The notes below the pieces were generated by a model, which saw nothing but the letters and a program-made list of their open reading frames with translations, ran no database searches and was not told where the DNA came from. Shown piece by piece: positions 25,571 to 34,569 of a stretch of DNA of 58,958 bases. The stretch lies in assembly GCA_015067795.1 (NCBI GenBank), contig SVLU01000010.1, forward strand, positions 1 to 58,958, written 5' to 3'. This DNA comes from Oscillospiraceae bacterium. Its GTDB lineage: Bacteria > Bacillota > Clostridia > Oscillospirales > Oscillospiraceae. Position numbers and translations under genes: made by a program. Numbering within the stretch: position 1 is the stretch's first letter; every line of letters begins with the position of its first letter.

Positions 25571-25597
25571 TTTAATTTAAAGAAAGGAGCAATTGTT

Positions 25598-25768
25598 ATG
25601 CTAAACTGGATATCCACTAACCTTCCAACCATCGCTATCCTCCTTGTTTTGGTTGGTGTGCTTACGGCGATTGTGATGAATATGATAAAGAATAAAAGGG
25701 CAGGGAAGTCCTCCTGCAGCTGTGGATGCGAAGGCTGTGCAAATAGAGGCTCCTGTCATGGTAATTAA
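25598..25768 (+). CDS. FeoB-associated Cys-rich membrane protein
   Basis: 56 residues, one N-terminal membrane segment (about 8-30, LPTIAILLVLVGVLTAIVM) and a Cys cluster CSCGCEGCANRGSC at the C-terminus. This is the small Cys-rich protein that commonly closes clostridial feo operons, thought to assist FeoB, perhaps as a metal or redox sensor. AAAGGAG lies upstream, and a strong terminator follows. Confidence 0.82.
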   Translation: MLNWISTNLPTIAILLVLVGVLTAIVMNMIKNKRAGKSSCSCGCEGCANRGSCHGN

Positions 25769-25780
25769 ACCATAATATAT

Positions 25781-25812
25781 GAAACCCAAGATCATTCTTG
25801 GGTTTCTTTTTT
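25781..25812 (+). terminator. Terminator of feo operon
   Basis: GAAACCCAAG (25781-25790) pairs with CTTGGGTTTC (25797-25806), then a T-run. Confidence 0.85.
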
Positions 25813-25845
25813 GCACAGCTTCATATTAAGTTCAAAAAAAGTTAA

Positions 25846-25874
25846 TAGACAAATTTCGACAAAAGTGATAATAT
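25846..25874 (+). promoter_or_regulatory. Promoter with Spo0A-like box for polysaccharide deacetylase
   Basis: TAGACA (25846-25851), 17-nt spacer, TAATAT (25869-25874). TTCGACA (25855-25861), an inverted 0A box, lies three bases after the -35, the same geometry as in the amidase promoter at 1823-1851; the two share the 14-mer GACAAATTTCGACA. Confidence 0.58.
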
Positions 25875-25905
25875 ATAAACACAGATTATATATTGGGGTA
25901 ATGCT

Positions 25906-26856
25906 ATGAAAAAATTTATTCTTTCTGTTGCCTGCACACTTGTGGCGGCAATTATAGTTCTTGTTGTCTTTTCGGGAGTGTCAACTGACGTTAAAAACGT
26001 TGAACTGATTGATCCTGTAAATGCAGAAACAGGCAAGGTTCTTGATAATGCTGAACCAACTGTAAGCGATGTACATACCAGCGTTACTGAGAGCACTGAT
26101 ATTACTGAAAATACTGCGGAAACTGAAATTTCCGGGGAAACTGAAACAAATGAAGTTGTGGTAGATCCTGTTTTTGTTGGTCCGATCGCACCTGTAATTG
26201 AAGAACCTGAAGAACCCGAAGCTGATGGAAGGGTAATTGACCCGGACAAGCCAATGGTAGCTCTTACATTTGACGACGGTCCAAGCGGTAAATACACAGA
26301 GTCTATTATTGAGCTTCTTCAGGAATATGACAGCGTTGCTACTTTTTTTGAGCTTGGTGAGCTTGCTGAGCAGTATCCTGAAATCATCAAGAAGGAAGTT
26401 GAAGCAGGCTGTGAGCTTGGTAATCACTCCTATTCTCATCCAAACCTCACAAATCTTTCCGAAAGCGAAGCTATTAATCAGATTGAGAAAACTAACGATA
26501 TCTTTACTGAAATAACAGGCAGTCCTGCGACAGTTATCCGTCCTCCTTACGGCAGTATCAGCGACAGAGCACGTCTTTTTAATCAGCCTGTTGTCACATG
26601 GTCCATTGATACAGAGGACTGGAAATCAAGAGATGCTGATGCGATCATGAATGTTATCTATGCTGAAGAGGACCTGGACGGTACTGTTATTCTCATGCAC
26701 TCTATCTATGAAAGCTCCCTTGAGGCGGCACGCATACTTGTTCCGTATCTCATCGAGGAAGGCTATCAGCTTGTAACGGTCAGTGAGCTTTACGAGTATA
26801 AGTACGGTGAACCAATGGTCGGAGGCGAGCTTTACGGCTATTCCTATTTCATGTAA
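25906..26856 (+). CDS. Membrane-anchored polysaccharide deacetylase (NodB domain)
   Basis: 316 residues. N-terminal signal anchor (MKKFILSVACTLVAAIIVLVVF analogue, about 1-23), then a Thr/Glu-rich linker to about 112, then a NodB domain: motif 1 TFDDGP, motif 2 HSYSH, motif 3 RPPYG, motif 4 DTEDW, motif 5 LMHS. The two Asp and two His of motifs 1 and 2 form the metal site. It likely removes acetyl groups from peptidoglycan GlcNAc or MurNAc residues outside the membrane; a Spo0A-like box hints at a link to sporulation or stationary phase. Confidence 0.88.
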   Translation: MKKFILSVACTLVAAIIVLVVFSGVSTDVKNVELIDPVNAETGKVLDNAEPTVSDVHTSVTESTDITENTAETEISGETETNEVVVDPVFVGPIAPVIEEPEEPEADGRVIDPDKPMVALTFDDGPSGKYTESIIELLQEYDSVATFFELGELAEQYPEIIKKEVEAGCELGNHSYSHPNLTNLSESEAINQIEKTNDIFTEITGSPATVIRPPYGSISDRARLFNQPVVTWSIDTEDWKSRDADAIMNVIYAEEDLDGTVILMHSIYESSLEAARILVPYLIEEGYQLVTVSELYEYKYGEPMVGGELYGYSYFM

Positions 26857-26859
26857 GTT

Positions 26860-26892
26860 AAAAAGCACTTTCTGCAAAGAAGGTGCTTTTTT
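26860..26892 (+). terminator. Terminator after polysaccharide deacetylase
   Basis: AAAAAGCACTT pairs with AAGGTGCTTTTT (wobble pairs near the loop), ending in T residues. Confidence 0.7.
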
Positions 26893-26952
26893 GTAAATAA
26901 ACCATTACCTGTATTTACAAATCCAATATTTGGTGTATAATTACACAGTAAT

Positions 26953-27570
26953 ATGATCGAAAGACAGGTAATTATTTTGGTATTAAAGGTTATTATTATT
27001 CTCATAGCTGCATATTTACTCGGTTCTGTAAATCTTGCAGTGCTGATATCCAAGTTTGTATTGAAGCAGGATGTTCGCGACAAGGGCAGCGGAAATGCGG
27101 GAGCAACCAATGTTGCCCGTGTTTTCGGCATGAAGTTTGGCGTTGTTACGCTTATAGGTGATATTATTAAGACACTTCTTGCGGCACTTGTGGGACATTT
27201 ACTCCTTGGCGATATTGGTGAAGCTATTGCCTGTTTGGGTTGTCTTTTTGGTCATGCATGGCCTGTGTTCTTCAACTTCAAGGGTGGTAAGGGTATTGCG
27301 GTTGGTGCGGCGGTTATTGCTGTTACCGACTGGCGTGTGCTTATTATAAGTCTCAGTATTTTTGTTATCGTTGTGGCAATCACTAAGATGATTTCCGCAG
27401 GATCAGTCTGTGCGGCGTTTTCTTTCCCTGTTTTACTGCCGTTTTTCGGTCCTGCATGGTATAACATCGTTATGTCTATCTTTGCCGCTTCAATGGTGAT
27501 ATGGCTTCACAGGGCGAATATCAAGCGAATTATAAACGGTACTGAATCGAAATTCAGCTTTAAGAAGTAG
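26953..27570 (+). CDS. plsY: Acyl-phosphate:glycerol-3-phosphate acyltransferase PlsY
   Basis: 205-residue membrane enzyme making lysophosphatidate from acyl-phosphate, the first step of phospholipid synthesis. Conserved motifs: GSVNLAVLISK, GSGNAGATNVAR (motif 1), FNFKGGKGIAVG (motif 2) and HRANIKRIINGTESKF (motif 3). A promoter TTTACA/16 nt/TATAAT lies at 26914-26941. Its last 11 bases overlap the 3' end of the convergent gene. Confidence 0.93.
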   Translation: MIERQVIILVLKVIIILIAAYLLGSVNLAVLISKFVLKQDVRDKGSGNAGATNVARVFGMKFGVVTLIGDIIKTLLAALVGHLLLGDIGEAIACLGCLFGHAWPVFFNFKGGKGIAVGAAVIAVTDWRVLIISLSIFVIVVAITKMISAGSVCAAFSFPVLLPFFGPAWYNIVMSIFAASMVIWLHRANIKRIINGTESKFSFKK

Positions 27571-28108
27571 GGTATTTGAATTTAATGATACCGTTTGCTT
27601 TGGGTGCAATAGCTCCCGGATTATAAAAGACAATAACCTCGCCGTCCTGTATGTAATAGCATTCAGGACGGTATTTTCTTCTGATGAGCTTACGGTAATT
27701 GGGATAGAGAGCCACATATCCCGAGCGTTCGAGATTTTCGGCTTCGCAGATGCAATGCTTGATCACATGATGCTTCTTAATGCCAATATTGTGCAGAGTT
27801 TCAGGAAAACCATTTTTCCAGGTATCGGCAATGCGTTTGATATTTGAGCCGATGATAATTTCTCTGTACAGACTTACAACATCATTCTCATTGTGTGTAA
27901 CTGTAAAGCGTACTTCAACAGGCACATTGAGTGGCTCCGGAAGCTTTTTGAGATATTTTAGTAATCCATGCTCTGCCCGGTCGTAAAAGCTTGCAAGGCG
28001 TTTTGAGGACTTTTCGTCAGAAAAGCTGGGGGTGTCGATTTTCACATCTGCTAAGATTTTTTCTCCCCGCGTTACTGTGAGATTTCTGCTGGTGATCTCA
28101 ATTTTCAA
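27560..28108 (-). CDS. DUF3298/RsiV-like domain protein without membrane anchor
   Basis: About 182 residues. The C-terminal segment (YYIQDGEVIVFYNPGAIAPK, then ANGIIKFKYP) matches the end of the DUF3298 domain found in anti-sigma factor RsiV, where it faces outside. Unlike those proteins there is no signal or membrane segment here, so a cytoplasmic role is implied. TTG at 28108 is favoured because AGGTGG lies 6 nt upstream; an in-frame ATG at 28123 has no ribosome binding site. Converges on plsY with an 11-bp overlap. Role unknown. Confidence 0.55.
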   Translation of the reverse strand: MKIEITSRNLTVTRGEKILADVKIDTPSFSDEKSSKRLASFYDRAEHGLLKYLKKLPEPLNVPVEVRFTVTHNENDVVSLYREIIIGSNIKRIADTWKNGFPETLHNIGIKKHHVIKHCICEAENLERSGYVALYPNYRKLIRRKYRPECYYIQDGEVIVFYNPGAIAPKANGIIKFKYPTS

Positions 28109-28245
28109 GTTATACCACCTCATTAGTTATTTTATTCCTGAAAAAACTTTGATGATATTAAAAAAATTTTTAAATAACTCTTTACTTTAACTCTTTAATT
28201 ATGTAAAATAATATAATAATGTTATTTCATGGCGGAGGTATAATT

Positions 28246-28560
28246 GTGAAAAAGAATATCAGAAAACCAAGAAATATGGATATGTACAAAGCAATACTGA
28301 CTCTCGAAACAATGGATGAGTGCATCAACTTTTTTGATGATCTCTGTTCTGTTACTGAGCTTAAGGCGATGGAACAGCGTTTTCAGGTTGCTGTACTCCT
28401 GAATAAGGGTATGATCTATAACGATATCCTTGAACAGACAGGTGCTTCAAGTGCGACTATCAGCCGTGTAAACAGAAGCCTGCAGTTCGGTGCAAACGGC
28501 TATGAGGTAGTTTTCGACAGACTTGAAAAGAATAAAGGGAAAGATAGTGACGACCAATGA
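28246..28560 (+). CDS. YerC/YecD-type TrpR-fold DNA-binding protein
   Basis: 104 residues. FFDDLCSVTELKAMEQRFQV followed by the helix-turn-helix ILEQTGASSATISRVNRSL is the YerC/YecD signature of the Trp repressor superfamily. GTG at 28246 is chosen for the GGCGGAGG ribosome binding site just upstream. Overlaps the methyltransferase gene by 4 bp (ATGA). Targets are unknown. Confidence 0.85.
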   Translation: MKKNIRKPRNMDMYKAILTLETMDECINFFDDLCSVTELKAMEQRFQVAVLLNKGMIYNDILEQTGASSATISRVNRSLQFGANGYEVVFDRLEKNKGKDSDDQ

Positions 28561-29306
28561 GTGCTTATGATTCCCTTGCTGAATTCTACGATCAGCTCAC
28601 TCAGGACGTAGACTACGATAAGTTTGCCCTTTTTTATGAGAGTATTTTCAAAGCAGAGGGGTTGAACATCAAAACTATTCTCGACCTTGCCTGCGGTACA
28701 GGTACGCTTTCCTGCATCATGGCAAAGAGAGGATATGAAATGATCGCTGTGGACGGCTCAACGGATATGCTCTCAGCCGCTATGGCGAAATTTTCATGCC
28801 TTAGTGGATGTGAGCCACCATTGGTGCTTAATCAGATGATGGATGAGCTTGACCTCTATGGCACAGTAGATGCCGCGGTTTGTATGCTGGATGGCTTCAA
28901 CTATCTGCCGGAGGATGCTCTTATCGAAACCTTACGAAGGCTTCGCTTGTTTATCGAACCGGGCGGTATACTGATTTTTGATATAAACACACCTTATAAG
29001 CTTCGCGGCCTTGACGGTCAGTTGTTTATTGATGAGACCGAGGAAGTATACTGTGTCTGGCGTGCGGAGTTTGATGAAGATGAGAATGCCTGTTACTATG
29101 GCATGGACATCTTTGCGGAGTATGACGGACTTTGGGAACGAAGCTTTGAGGAGCATATAGAATATGCCTACGAGCCTGAGTATCTTATCAAACTGCTTGA
29201 GGAAGCAGGCTTTGAAAGTATAAAACTGTATGGCGAGCTTAGTTTTGAGCCGCCTCGAGAGAATGAAAACAGAATTTTCTTCTCAGCAAGAAACCCGAAA
29301 ATTTGA
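28557..29306 (+). CDS. Class I SAM-dependent methyltransferase
   Basis: 249 residues. Motif I ILDLACGTGTLS (~41-52), then MIAVDGSTDML (motif II acidic residue), AVCMLDGFNYL and a GGILIFDINTPYK strand. SAYDSLAEFYDQLTQDVDYD at the start is typical of a clostridial small-molecule or unclassified methyltransferase family. Substrate unknown. Cotranscribed with the YerC-type regulator and probably hslO. Confidence 0.82.
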   Translation: MSAYDSLAEFYDQLTQDVDYDKFALFYESIFKAEGLNIKTILDLACGTGTLSCIMAKRGYEMIAVDGSTDMLSAAMAKFSCLSGCEPPLVLNQMMDELDLYGTVDAAVCMLDGFNYLPEDALIETLRRLRLFIEPGGILIFDINTPYKLRGLDGQLFIDETEEVYCVWRAEFDEDENACYYGMDIFAEYDGLWERSFEEHIEYAYEPEYLIKLLEEAGFESIKLYGELSFEPPRENENRIFFSARNPKI

Positions 29307-29317
29307 GGTAAAAGTGT

Positions 29318-30211
29318 ATGGATGAATTAGTAAGAGCAATAGCCGCTGACGGTTTTATTAAAATTGCGGCTGTTTCCACAAAAAATCTCACAGAAAAGGC
29401 AAGACTTACCCACAAGACTCTGCCTGTTGTAACTGCGGCTCTTGGCAGGACTATGGCTGCGGCAAGTATGCTGGGCAATACCCTTAAGGGAGACGATGAC
29501 TCGGTTACCATCCGTATAAACGGCGGTGGCCCTGTTGGCAGTATCATTGTAGTTTCTGACAGCACCGGCAATGTACGTGGTTATGCACAAAACCCGCAGG
29601 TTGACATTCCTCTTAAAGCTAACGGCAAGCTTGATGTGGGCGGTGCAGTTGGCTGTGACGGAATGCTGACAGTTATTAAGGACCTGAACCTCCGTGAGCC
29701 TTATGTGGGCAGTACGCAGCTTGTAACAGGTGAGATTGCAGAGGATTTCACATATTATCTCTATGAGAGTGAACAGATCCCAGCCGCCTGTGCTTTAGGT
29801 GTGCTTGTTGACAGAGATCAGTCTGTTTTGGCGGCCGGCGGTTATATGGTTCAGCTTCTGCCGGGTGCTTCCGATGAGCTTCTGGACAAGCTTGAGCAGA
29901 ACATCAAGGAAGCAGGGCCGATCACAAATATGCTTCTGACTCTTGATACCGAGGGCGTTATCAACAAGGTTCTTGATGGTTTTGAACCGAAAATTCTTGA
30001 ACACACACCTGTTGAATACAGATGCTATTGCAGTCAGGAGCGTGTTAAGGATGCTGTTGCAGGTATCGGCAGGGAAGAGCTTGAGGATATAATCAAGGAT
30101 GGCAAGCCTATTGAGGTTTCGTGTCAGTTCTGTGATAAGCTTTACAGCTTCTCCGTTGATGATATCATCAGAATGAATGAAGAAAATAATAGTACAGAAG
30201 ATGAAGAATAG
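29318..30211 (+). CDS. hslO: Redox-regulated chaperone Hsp33
   Basis: 297 residues. Hsp33 is a holdase activated when its C-terminal zinc site is oxidised. The four zinc cysteines are visible as CYC (residues ~238-240) and CQFC (~269-272). N-terminal AIAADGFIKIAAVSTKNL, RINGGGPVGSIIVVSD and GRTMAAASMLGNTLKGDD are characteristic. Eleven bases downstream of the methyltransferase gene. Confidence 0.94.
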   Translation: MDELVRAIAADGFIKIAAVSTKNLTEKARLTHKTLPVVTAALGRTMAAASMLGNTLKGDDDSVTIRINGGGPVGSIIVVSDSTGNVRGYAQNPQVDIPLKANGKLDVGGAVGCDGMLTVIKDLNLREPYVGSTQLVTGEIAEDFTYYLYESEQIPAACALGVLVDRDQSVLAAGGYMVQLLPGASDELLDKLEQNIKEAGPITNMLLTLDTEGVINKVLDGFEPKILEHTPVEYRCYCSQERVKDAVAGIGREELEDIIKDGKPIEVSCQFCDKLYSFSVDDIIRMNEENNSTEDEE

Positions 30212-30240
30212 AAAAATATAACTTATTGGGAGGTAATATT

Positions 30241-31185
30241 ATGATAGGAATGGGACTTAAGAAGCTTGCAGCCCAGCATGGAATGAAGGTTGCAAGCGGC
30301 GTAGCTTACGGCGATTTAAAGGGATATGCAACGACCATGAAAGAGGGAAACGGATATAAGATGATTGCTATATCCACTAAGTTTGAGGATGCTTCCCAGG
30401 CTGAAGCCCTTATTTCATACTGCAATCAGCATAACATCAGAAGAGAATATCGTGTAATGCAATTAGACGTTGCTCTGAATGGAATCGTTATTGTTTTCCA
30501 GGACAATCCGGGTACAATGAAGAAGATAATTGCTTTCATTGACTGGTTCTATCCGCTTCTTCCGAAGTATAATGCGGCAGGTGTTGATAAATGTGCTGAA
30601 TGTGGACTTGAGCTTATTGGTGGTACATGGAAGCTTGTAAACGGTCTTGCCGTTCATCTTCACGAGGGCTGTGCTAATTCTCTTGAAAACAAGATCGAAG
30701 TCGGTAATGAGAAGCGTGAGGCTGAAGCCAAGGGTTCTTATTTCACAGGCTTCATCGGTGCTCTTTTAGGTGCGTTGATCGGTGCTGTTCTATGGGGTGT
30801 TGTTGCAAGCTTCGGATTTATTTCGGCTATTATTGGCTTTATTATCGGCTATCTTGCAGAGCTTGGTTATAAGCTTCTCCGTGGTAAGAAGGGTAAAGGC
30901 AAGCTTGCAATTCTCATTTTAGCTGCGATAATCGGTGTTATTGTCGGTACTTTCCTTGGCGATGCTTTCTCTCTTGTACAGATGATCAATTCCGGTGAAA
31001 TTATGGCAAGCTACAGCGAAATTCCTGGATTAATTCTTTATGTATTCTTGGTTGATTCTGAGTACATGGTTGCTTCATTGGGCAATGTCGCTCTGGGTCT
31101 TCTTTTTGCGGGTCTTGGTGTTTTCACCCTTTTCCGCAAGGCAGGCAAGGAAGTTGCCGACGACAAGATCGTTGACCTTAAATAA
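30241..31185 (+). CDS. Membrane protein with zinc-ribbon-like insertion
   Basis: 314 residues, no family recognised. Residues 1-~115 are soluble; a CAECG ... HLHEGC motif (~118-150) could bind one zinc. From ~165 there are four to five membrane segments rich in Gly/Ile (FIGALLGALIGAVLWGVVASFGF; ILAAIIGVIVGTFLG; GNVALGLLFAGLGVFTLF). GGGAGGTAAT precedes the ATG at 30241. Followed by a terminator. Confidence 0.6.
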   Translation: MIGMGLKKLAAQHGMKVASGVAYGDLKGYATTMKEGNGYKMIAISTKFEDASQAEALISYCNQHNIRREYRVMQLDVALNGIVIVFQDNPGTMKKIIAFIDWFYPLLPKYNAAGVDKCAECGLELIGGTWKLVNGLAVHLHEGCANSLENKIEVGNEKREAEAKGSYFTGFIGALLGALIGAVLWGVVASFGFISAIIGFIIGYLAELGYKLLRGKKGKGKLAILILAAIIGVIVGTFLGDAFSLVQMINSGEIMASYSEIPGLILYVFLVDSEYMVASLGNVALGLLFAGLGVFTLFRKAGKEVADDKIVDLK

Positions 31186-31200
31186 GCTACATAAATATCC

Positions 31201-31230
31201 AAGGCGGTCAGGTTATCCTGACCGCCTTTT
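31201..31230. terminator. Bidirectional terminator
   Basis: AAGGCGGTCAGG (31201-31212) pairs with CCTGACCGCCTT (31217-31228) between two convergent genes, with a short T-run on the plus side. Confidence 0.85.
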
Positions 31231-31233
31231 AAA

Positions 31234-32040
31234 TCAATAAGCTTTTTTCTTTGATTCAGTTTTGATAATGCTGTTCATAAGTGCGTTTCCCTTTAATTGC
31301 ACCTTGTCCTTATTGGTGACAAGGAATTGACGAAGCTGCTTTTTGTGCCAGCACAGCTTTTCTGTGCAGTTAACACAGGAAAGACAGGCGTTGGTGCTTT
31401 CTGAAAAAAGCTCCGGATGGCGATAAACACCGACTTCCCATCTGATGAGAAGCGCGAGAGAAAGCAGGAAAACACTCATAGTATAAGGATTTTTGATGAA
31501 CACAAGGGGAGTGAACATCATTGCAAAATCCCAGTTATATATGCGGCAGGTGGTACAGCACTTGTTTTTCATGAACCAGGTCTGGAAGGGACAGAAAAAC
31601 AGAATACATATCATGTCGCAAACTGAAAACGCAAGACTTATGAGTATCAGAATTCCGGCATCAATAACATGGGTGTAATACAGAACACCGAAAACAGCGT
31701 TTAGTGCAAGCCAGCCGACACCAATGGCAAGTGTAAGCATATTGGACTGTAGCTGGGGGGTATTGCTGCCGGTGGATTTGAATTTGCTTTTAAACTGCTT
31801 TTGACAGCCCGGACTCTCAAATCTTGATGGAAAAAATCGCAGTATCATCTCTATAATGTAAATACCGGCAATTATAAACAGAATAGCGGAATTGTTTTCC
31901 ATTCCACCAAATAACATACCTGTGTTATTGATGCGGTTAATTATATAGACGGCTGCTGCTGTCAGGAAGAGAAGCGAACGTCCTGTCAGCTTTGCATAGT
32001 GCATCAGAGAAACAGCTGTCAGCTTTTTAGTACGGCTCAT
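31234..32040 (-). CDS. Cys-rich polytopic membrane protein adjacent to Mrp ATPase
   Basis: 268 residues. About five membrane segments (~20-37, 50-66, 100-120, 125-150, 175-200). On loops are cysteine sets: CPFQTWFMKNKCCTTC, then near the C-terminus CLSCVNCTEKLC, seven or more Cys likely to bind a metal or Fe-S cluster. It begins 4 bp after the Mrp/Nbp35-type gene stop, so the two are one operon. That pairing suggests the ATPase may deliver a cluster to this membrane protein; function is otherwise unknown. Confidence 0.65.
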   Translation of the reverse strand: MSRTKKLTAVSLMHYAKLTGRSLLFLTAAAVYIINRINNTGMLFGGMENNSAILFIIAGIYIIEMILRFFPSRFESPGCQKQFKSKFKSTGSNTPQLQSNMLTLAIGVGWLALNAVFGVLYYTHVIDAGILILISLAFSVCDMICILFFCPFQTWFMKNKCCTTCRIYNWDFAMMFTPLVFIKNPYTMSVFLLSLALLIRWEVGVYRHPELFSESTNACLSCVNCTEKLCWHKKQLRQFLVTNKDKVQLKGNALMNSIIKTESKKKAY

Positions 32041-32044
32041 TCAA

Positions 32045-32878
32045 TCAGATAAGCTTTTCAAGGGAATCGGCAATATTGTCAAGCCAATCGCCTTCAAAGA
32101 GCTCAATAAGACCTGCATCGCAGGCAGCGGAGATCTTGTTGTTGATAGGAAGCTTGGAGATTTCCTTGATGCTGTACTTTTCAGCAAGCTCTTCAATGTG
32201 GCTTTCACCAAATACGCTGTGCTTTTCATTGCAGTTAGGGCAGGTGAAATAGGACATATTTTCAACGATGCCCAGAATTGGAATATTCAGCATACCTGCC
32301 ATCTTGACAGCCTTTTCAACGATCATTGAAACCAGTTCCTGTGGAGAAGCTACGATAATAATGCCGTCAACAGGGAGAGACTGGAAAACGGTGAGAGGTA
32401 CATCACCTGTTCCGGGAGGCATATCAACGAACATGAAGTCAACGTCCTTCCAGATAACGTCAGTCCAGAACTGAGTTACAACGCCTGCAATAACAGGGCC
32501 ACGCCAAACAACAGGATCTGTTGCGTTTTCAAGAAGCAGGTTGATGGACATAACCTGAGTACCAAGCTTGGATGTGATAGGGAAAATGCCCATTTCACTG
32601 CCGGTAGCTCTGCCCTTGATGCCGAAGGAACGAGGGATGGAAGGACCGGTGATGTCAGCGTCGAGAATAGCGGTGCTGTAACCCTTTCTCTGCATGAGAA
32701 CGGTGAGCATGGAGGTAATTGAAGATTTACCAACGCCGCCCTTACCGCTTACAACTGCAATGACCTTCTTGATTTTGGAAAGCTCATTTGGCTTTTCGTG
32801 AAGGTCCTTAGGCTCAGACTGACCTGCAGAGCCGCAGTTAAGACTACAAGTTTCACAATTATGTGTACATTCGCTCAT
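32045..32878 (-). CDS. Mrp/Nbp35-type P-loop ATPase, Fe-S cluster carrier
   Basis: About 277 residues. N-terminal Cys cluster (CTHNCETCSLNC) as in Nbp35-like scaffolds, deviant Walker A SGKGGVGKSS (~44), DADITGPSIPRSFG switch, VDMPPGTGD, and C-terminal CPNC that holds the bridging cluster in dimers. These proteins bind and transfer [4Fe-4S] clusters. ATG at 32878 is preferred; an ATG at 32890 would touch the AAGGAG. The next gene in the operon encodes a Cys-rich membrane protein. Confidence 0.9.
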   Translation of the reverse strand: MSECTHNCETCSLNCGSAGQSEPKDLHEKPNELSKIKKVIAVVSGKGGVGKSSITSMLTVLMQRKGYSTAILDADITGPSIPRSFGIKGRATGSEMGIFPITSKLGTQVMSINLLLENATDPVVWRGPVIAGVVTQFWTDVIWKDVDFMFVDMPPGTGDVPLTVFQSLPVDGIIIVASPQELVSMIVEKAVKMAGMLNIPILGIVENMSYFTCPNCNEKHSVFGESHIEELAEKYSIKEISKLPINNKISAACDAGLIELFEGDWLDNIADSLEKLI

Positions 32879-33080
32879 TTTGAATTGCATCTCCTTAGTG
32901 AGAAAATTTTAACCCAATAATTATACATCTTTTTAAAAATAAAGTAAAGACCGTTATGCTATATTAAATACGGTCAAACGGTGATCAGATCAAGCTGGAA
33001 AAATTCATGTACATTTTAACTTGAGAATGTATAATCAAATATGCTATAATTATTATAATTATAAATTAAAGAGGTATACC

Positions 33081-33923
33081 ATGCTTTTTAAAATTGTTTC
33101 CGATTCTTCAGCAAATCTCCACAACATATCCTCCGATGTTCCCTTTGAATCCGTTCCCATGAAGATAATCGCAGGCGAAAAGGAGTTTGTTGATGATACT
33201 GATTTAAATCTGGGTGAGATGCTTAATCATCTTGAAAACCATAAGGGTAAATCAGGCTCTTCATGTCCGAGTATTTCCGACTGGACAACTGCCTTTGGTG
33301 ATGCAGAGAATGTTCTCTGCTTCACTATCACAAGCAATCTTTCGGGTGCGTATAATTCTGCATATCAGGCAAAGAAATTCTACGAGGAAGCTCATCCTGA
33401 ACGCAAAGTATATGTATGCGATACATTGTCCACGGGCCCGGAAATGAAGCTGCTTATTGAAAAAGCAGTTGAACTTATAAAGAAGGGTATTGATTTTGAA
33501 GGCATCCGCAATGCAATAATTAAGTATAAGGAAAAAACGGCTCTTCTTTTCTCCCTTGAATCTCTGAAAAATCTTGCCAATAACGGCAGAGTAAGTCCCC
33601 TTGTTGCTAAGGTTGCAGGTGTTCTCGGTATCCGCGTGGTGGGCAAAGCCAGTGATGAAGGCACGCTTGAGCCTATGGACAAGTGCAGAGGTGCAAAGAA
33701 AGCTATTGAAAGGATAGTTTTCCGTATGCAGGAAATGGGCTTTAAGGGTGGCAAGGTTCGTATTGATGAATGTGAAAATCCCACCGATGCAAAGACTCTG
33801 AAGGAGCTTATCTTATCTAAGCATCCCGCTGCAGATGTTATCATCGAAAGGGTTCACGGTCTTTGCGGCTTCTATGCCGAAAAGGGCGGCATGATAATCG
33901 GTTTTGAAAAGCTTGGTGCATAA
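33081..33923 (+). CDS. DegV family fatty-acid-binding protein
   Basis: 280 residues. IVSDSSANL at the N-terminus, TITSNLSGAYNSA, CDTLSTGPEM and LLFSLESLKNLANNGRVS are DegV hallmarks; family members bind a fatty acyl chain and serve fatty acid kinase. ATG at 33081 follows AAAGAGG. Ends before a terminator at 33939. Confidence 0.88.
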   Translation: MLFKIVSDSSANLHNISSDVPFESVPMKIIAGEKEFVDDTDLNLGEMLNHLENHKGKSGSSCPSISDWTTAFGDAENVLCFTITSNLSGAYNSAYQAKKFYEEAHPERKVYVCDTLSTGPEMKLLIEKAVELIKKGIDFEGIRNAIIKYKEKTALLFSLESLKNLANNGRVSPLVAKVAGVLGIRVVGKASDEGTLEPMDKCRGAKKAIERIVFRMQEMGFKGGKVRIDECENPTDAKTLKELILSKHPAADVIIERVHGLCGFYAEKGGMIIGFEKLGA

Positions 33924-33938
33924 ATAATTATTTAAGGA

Positions 33939-33967
33939 CCTGATACAAGCTGTATCAGGCCCTTTTT
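33939..33967 (+). terminator. Terminator after degV-type gene
   Basis: CCTGATAC (33939-33946) pairs with GTATCAGG (33952-33959), then CCCTTTTT. Confidence 0.8.
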
Positions 33968-33969
33968 GC

Positions 33970-34569
33970 TTATTTTCTGTCGAAGCTTGGATTGAATGCG
34001 TAGATATTTTTCTGGTCAAGACGTTCCTGAGTTTTGCGGAGAGCTTCACCAAATCTCTGGAAATGCACTACCTCACGCTCTCTGAGGAAGCGCATAACAT
34101 TATTTACATCCGGGTCATCTGACATTCTCAGAATGTTATCGTAGGTTGCTCTTGCCTTCTGCTCGGCGGCCATATCTTCTGTCAGATCGGCGATGGTGTC
34201 GCCCTTAACCTGCATGGTAGCTGCAGTCCAGGGAGTGCCCGATGCAAACTGAGGATAAACGCCTGCACCGTGGTCTACGAAGTAAGTTTCAAAGCCTGCC
34301 GCCTTGATCTCATCGGGAGTAAGGCATCGTGTGAGCTGATGAACAACTGCACCCACCATCTCCAAATGATTGAGTTCTTCAAGGCCGATATCAGTCAGCA
34401 GACCCTTAAGCTCAGGATAGGGCATTGAGTACCGCTGGCTTAAGTATCTCAGGGATGCACCAAGCTCGCCGTCAGGACCACCATACTGGCTGATAATGAA
34501 TTTAGCCAGCTTTGGGTTGGGATTTGCAATTTTTACCGGGTACTGTAAGGTTTTTTCGTATACAAACAT
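33970..34569 (-). CDS. cotJC: Spore coat protein CotJC (manganese catalase-like)
   Basis: 199 residues of the ferritin-like manganese catalase family found in spore coats. Metal-ligating E-x-x-H pairs are visible as EELNHLEMV (~65) and REREVVHFQRFG (~164-175); SQYGGPDGELGASLRYLSQRY near the start is typical of CotJC. It overlaps the stop of the upstream cotJA-cotJB gene by one base (TAATG). Probably expressed late in the mother cell. Confidence 0.92.
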   Translation of the reverse strand: MFVYEKTLQYPVKIANPNPKLAKFIISQYGGPDGELGASLRYLSQRYSMPYPELKGLLTDIGLEELNHLEMVGAVVHQLTRCLTPDEIKAAGFETYFVDHGAGVYPQFASGTPWTAATMQVKGDTIADLTEDMAAEQKARATYDNILRMSDDPDVNNVMRFLREREVVHFQRFGEALRKTQERLDQKNIYAFNPSFDRK

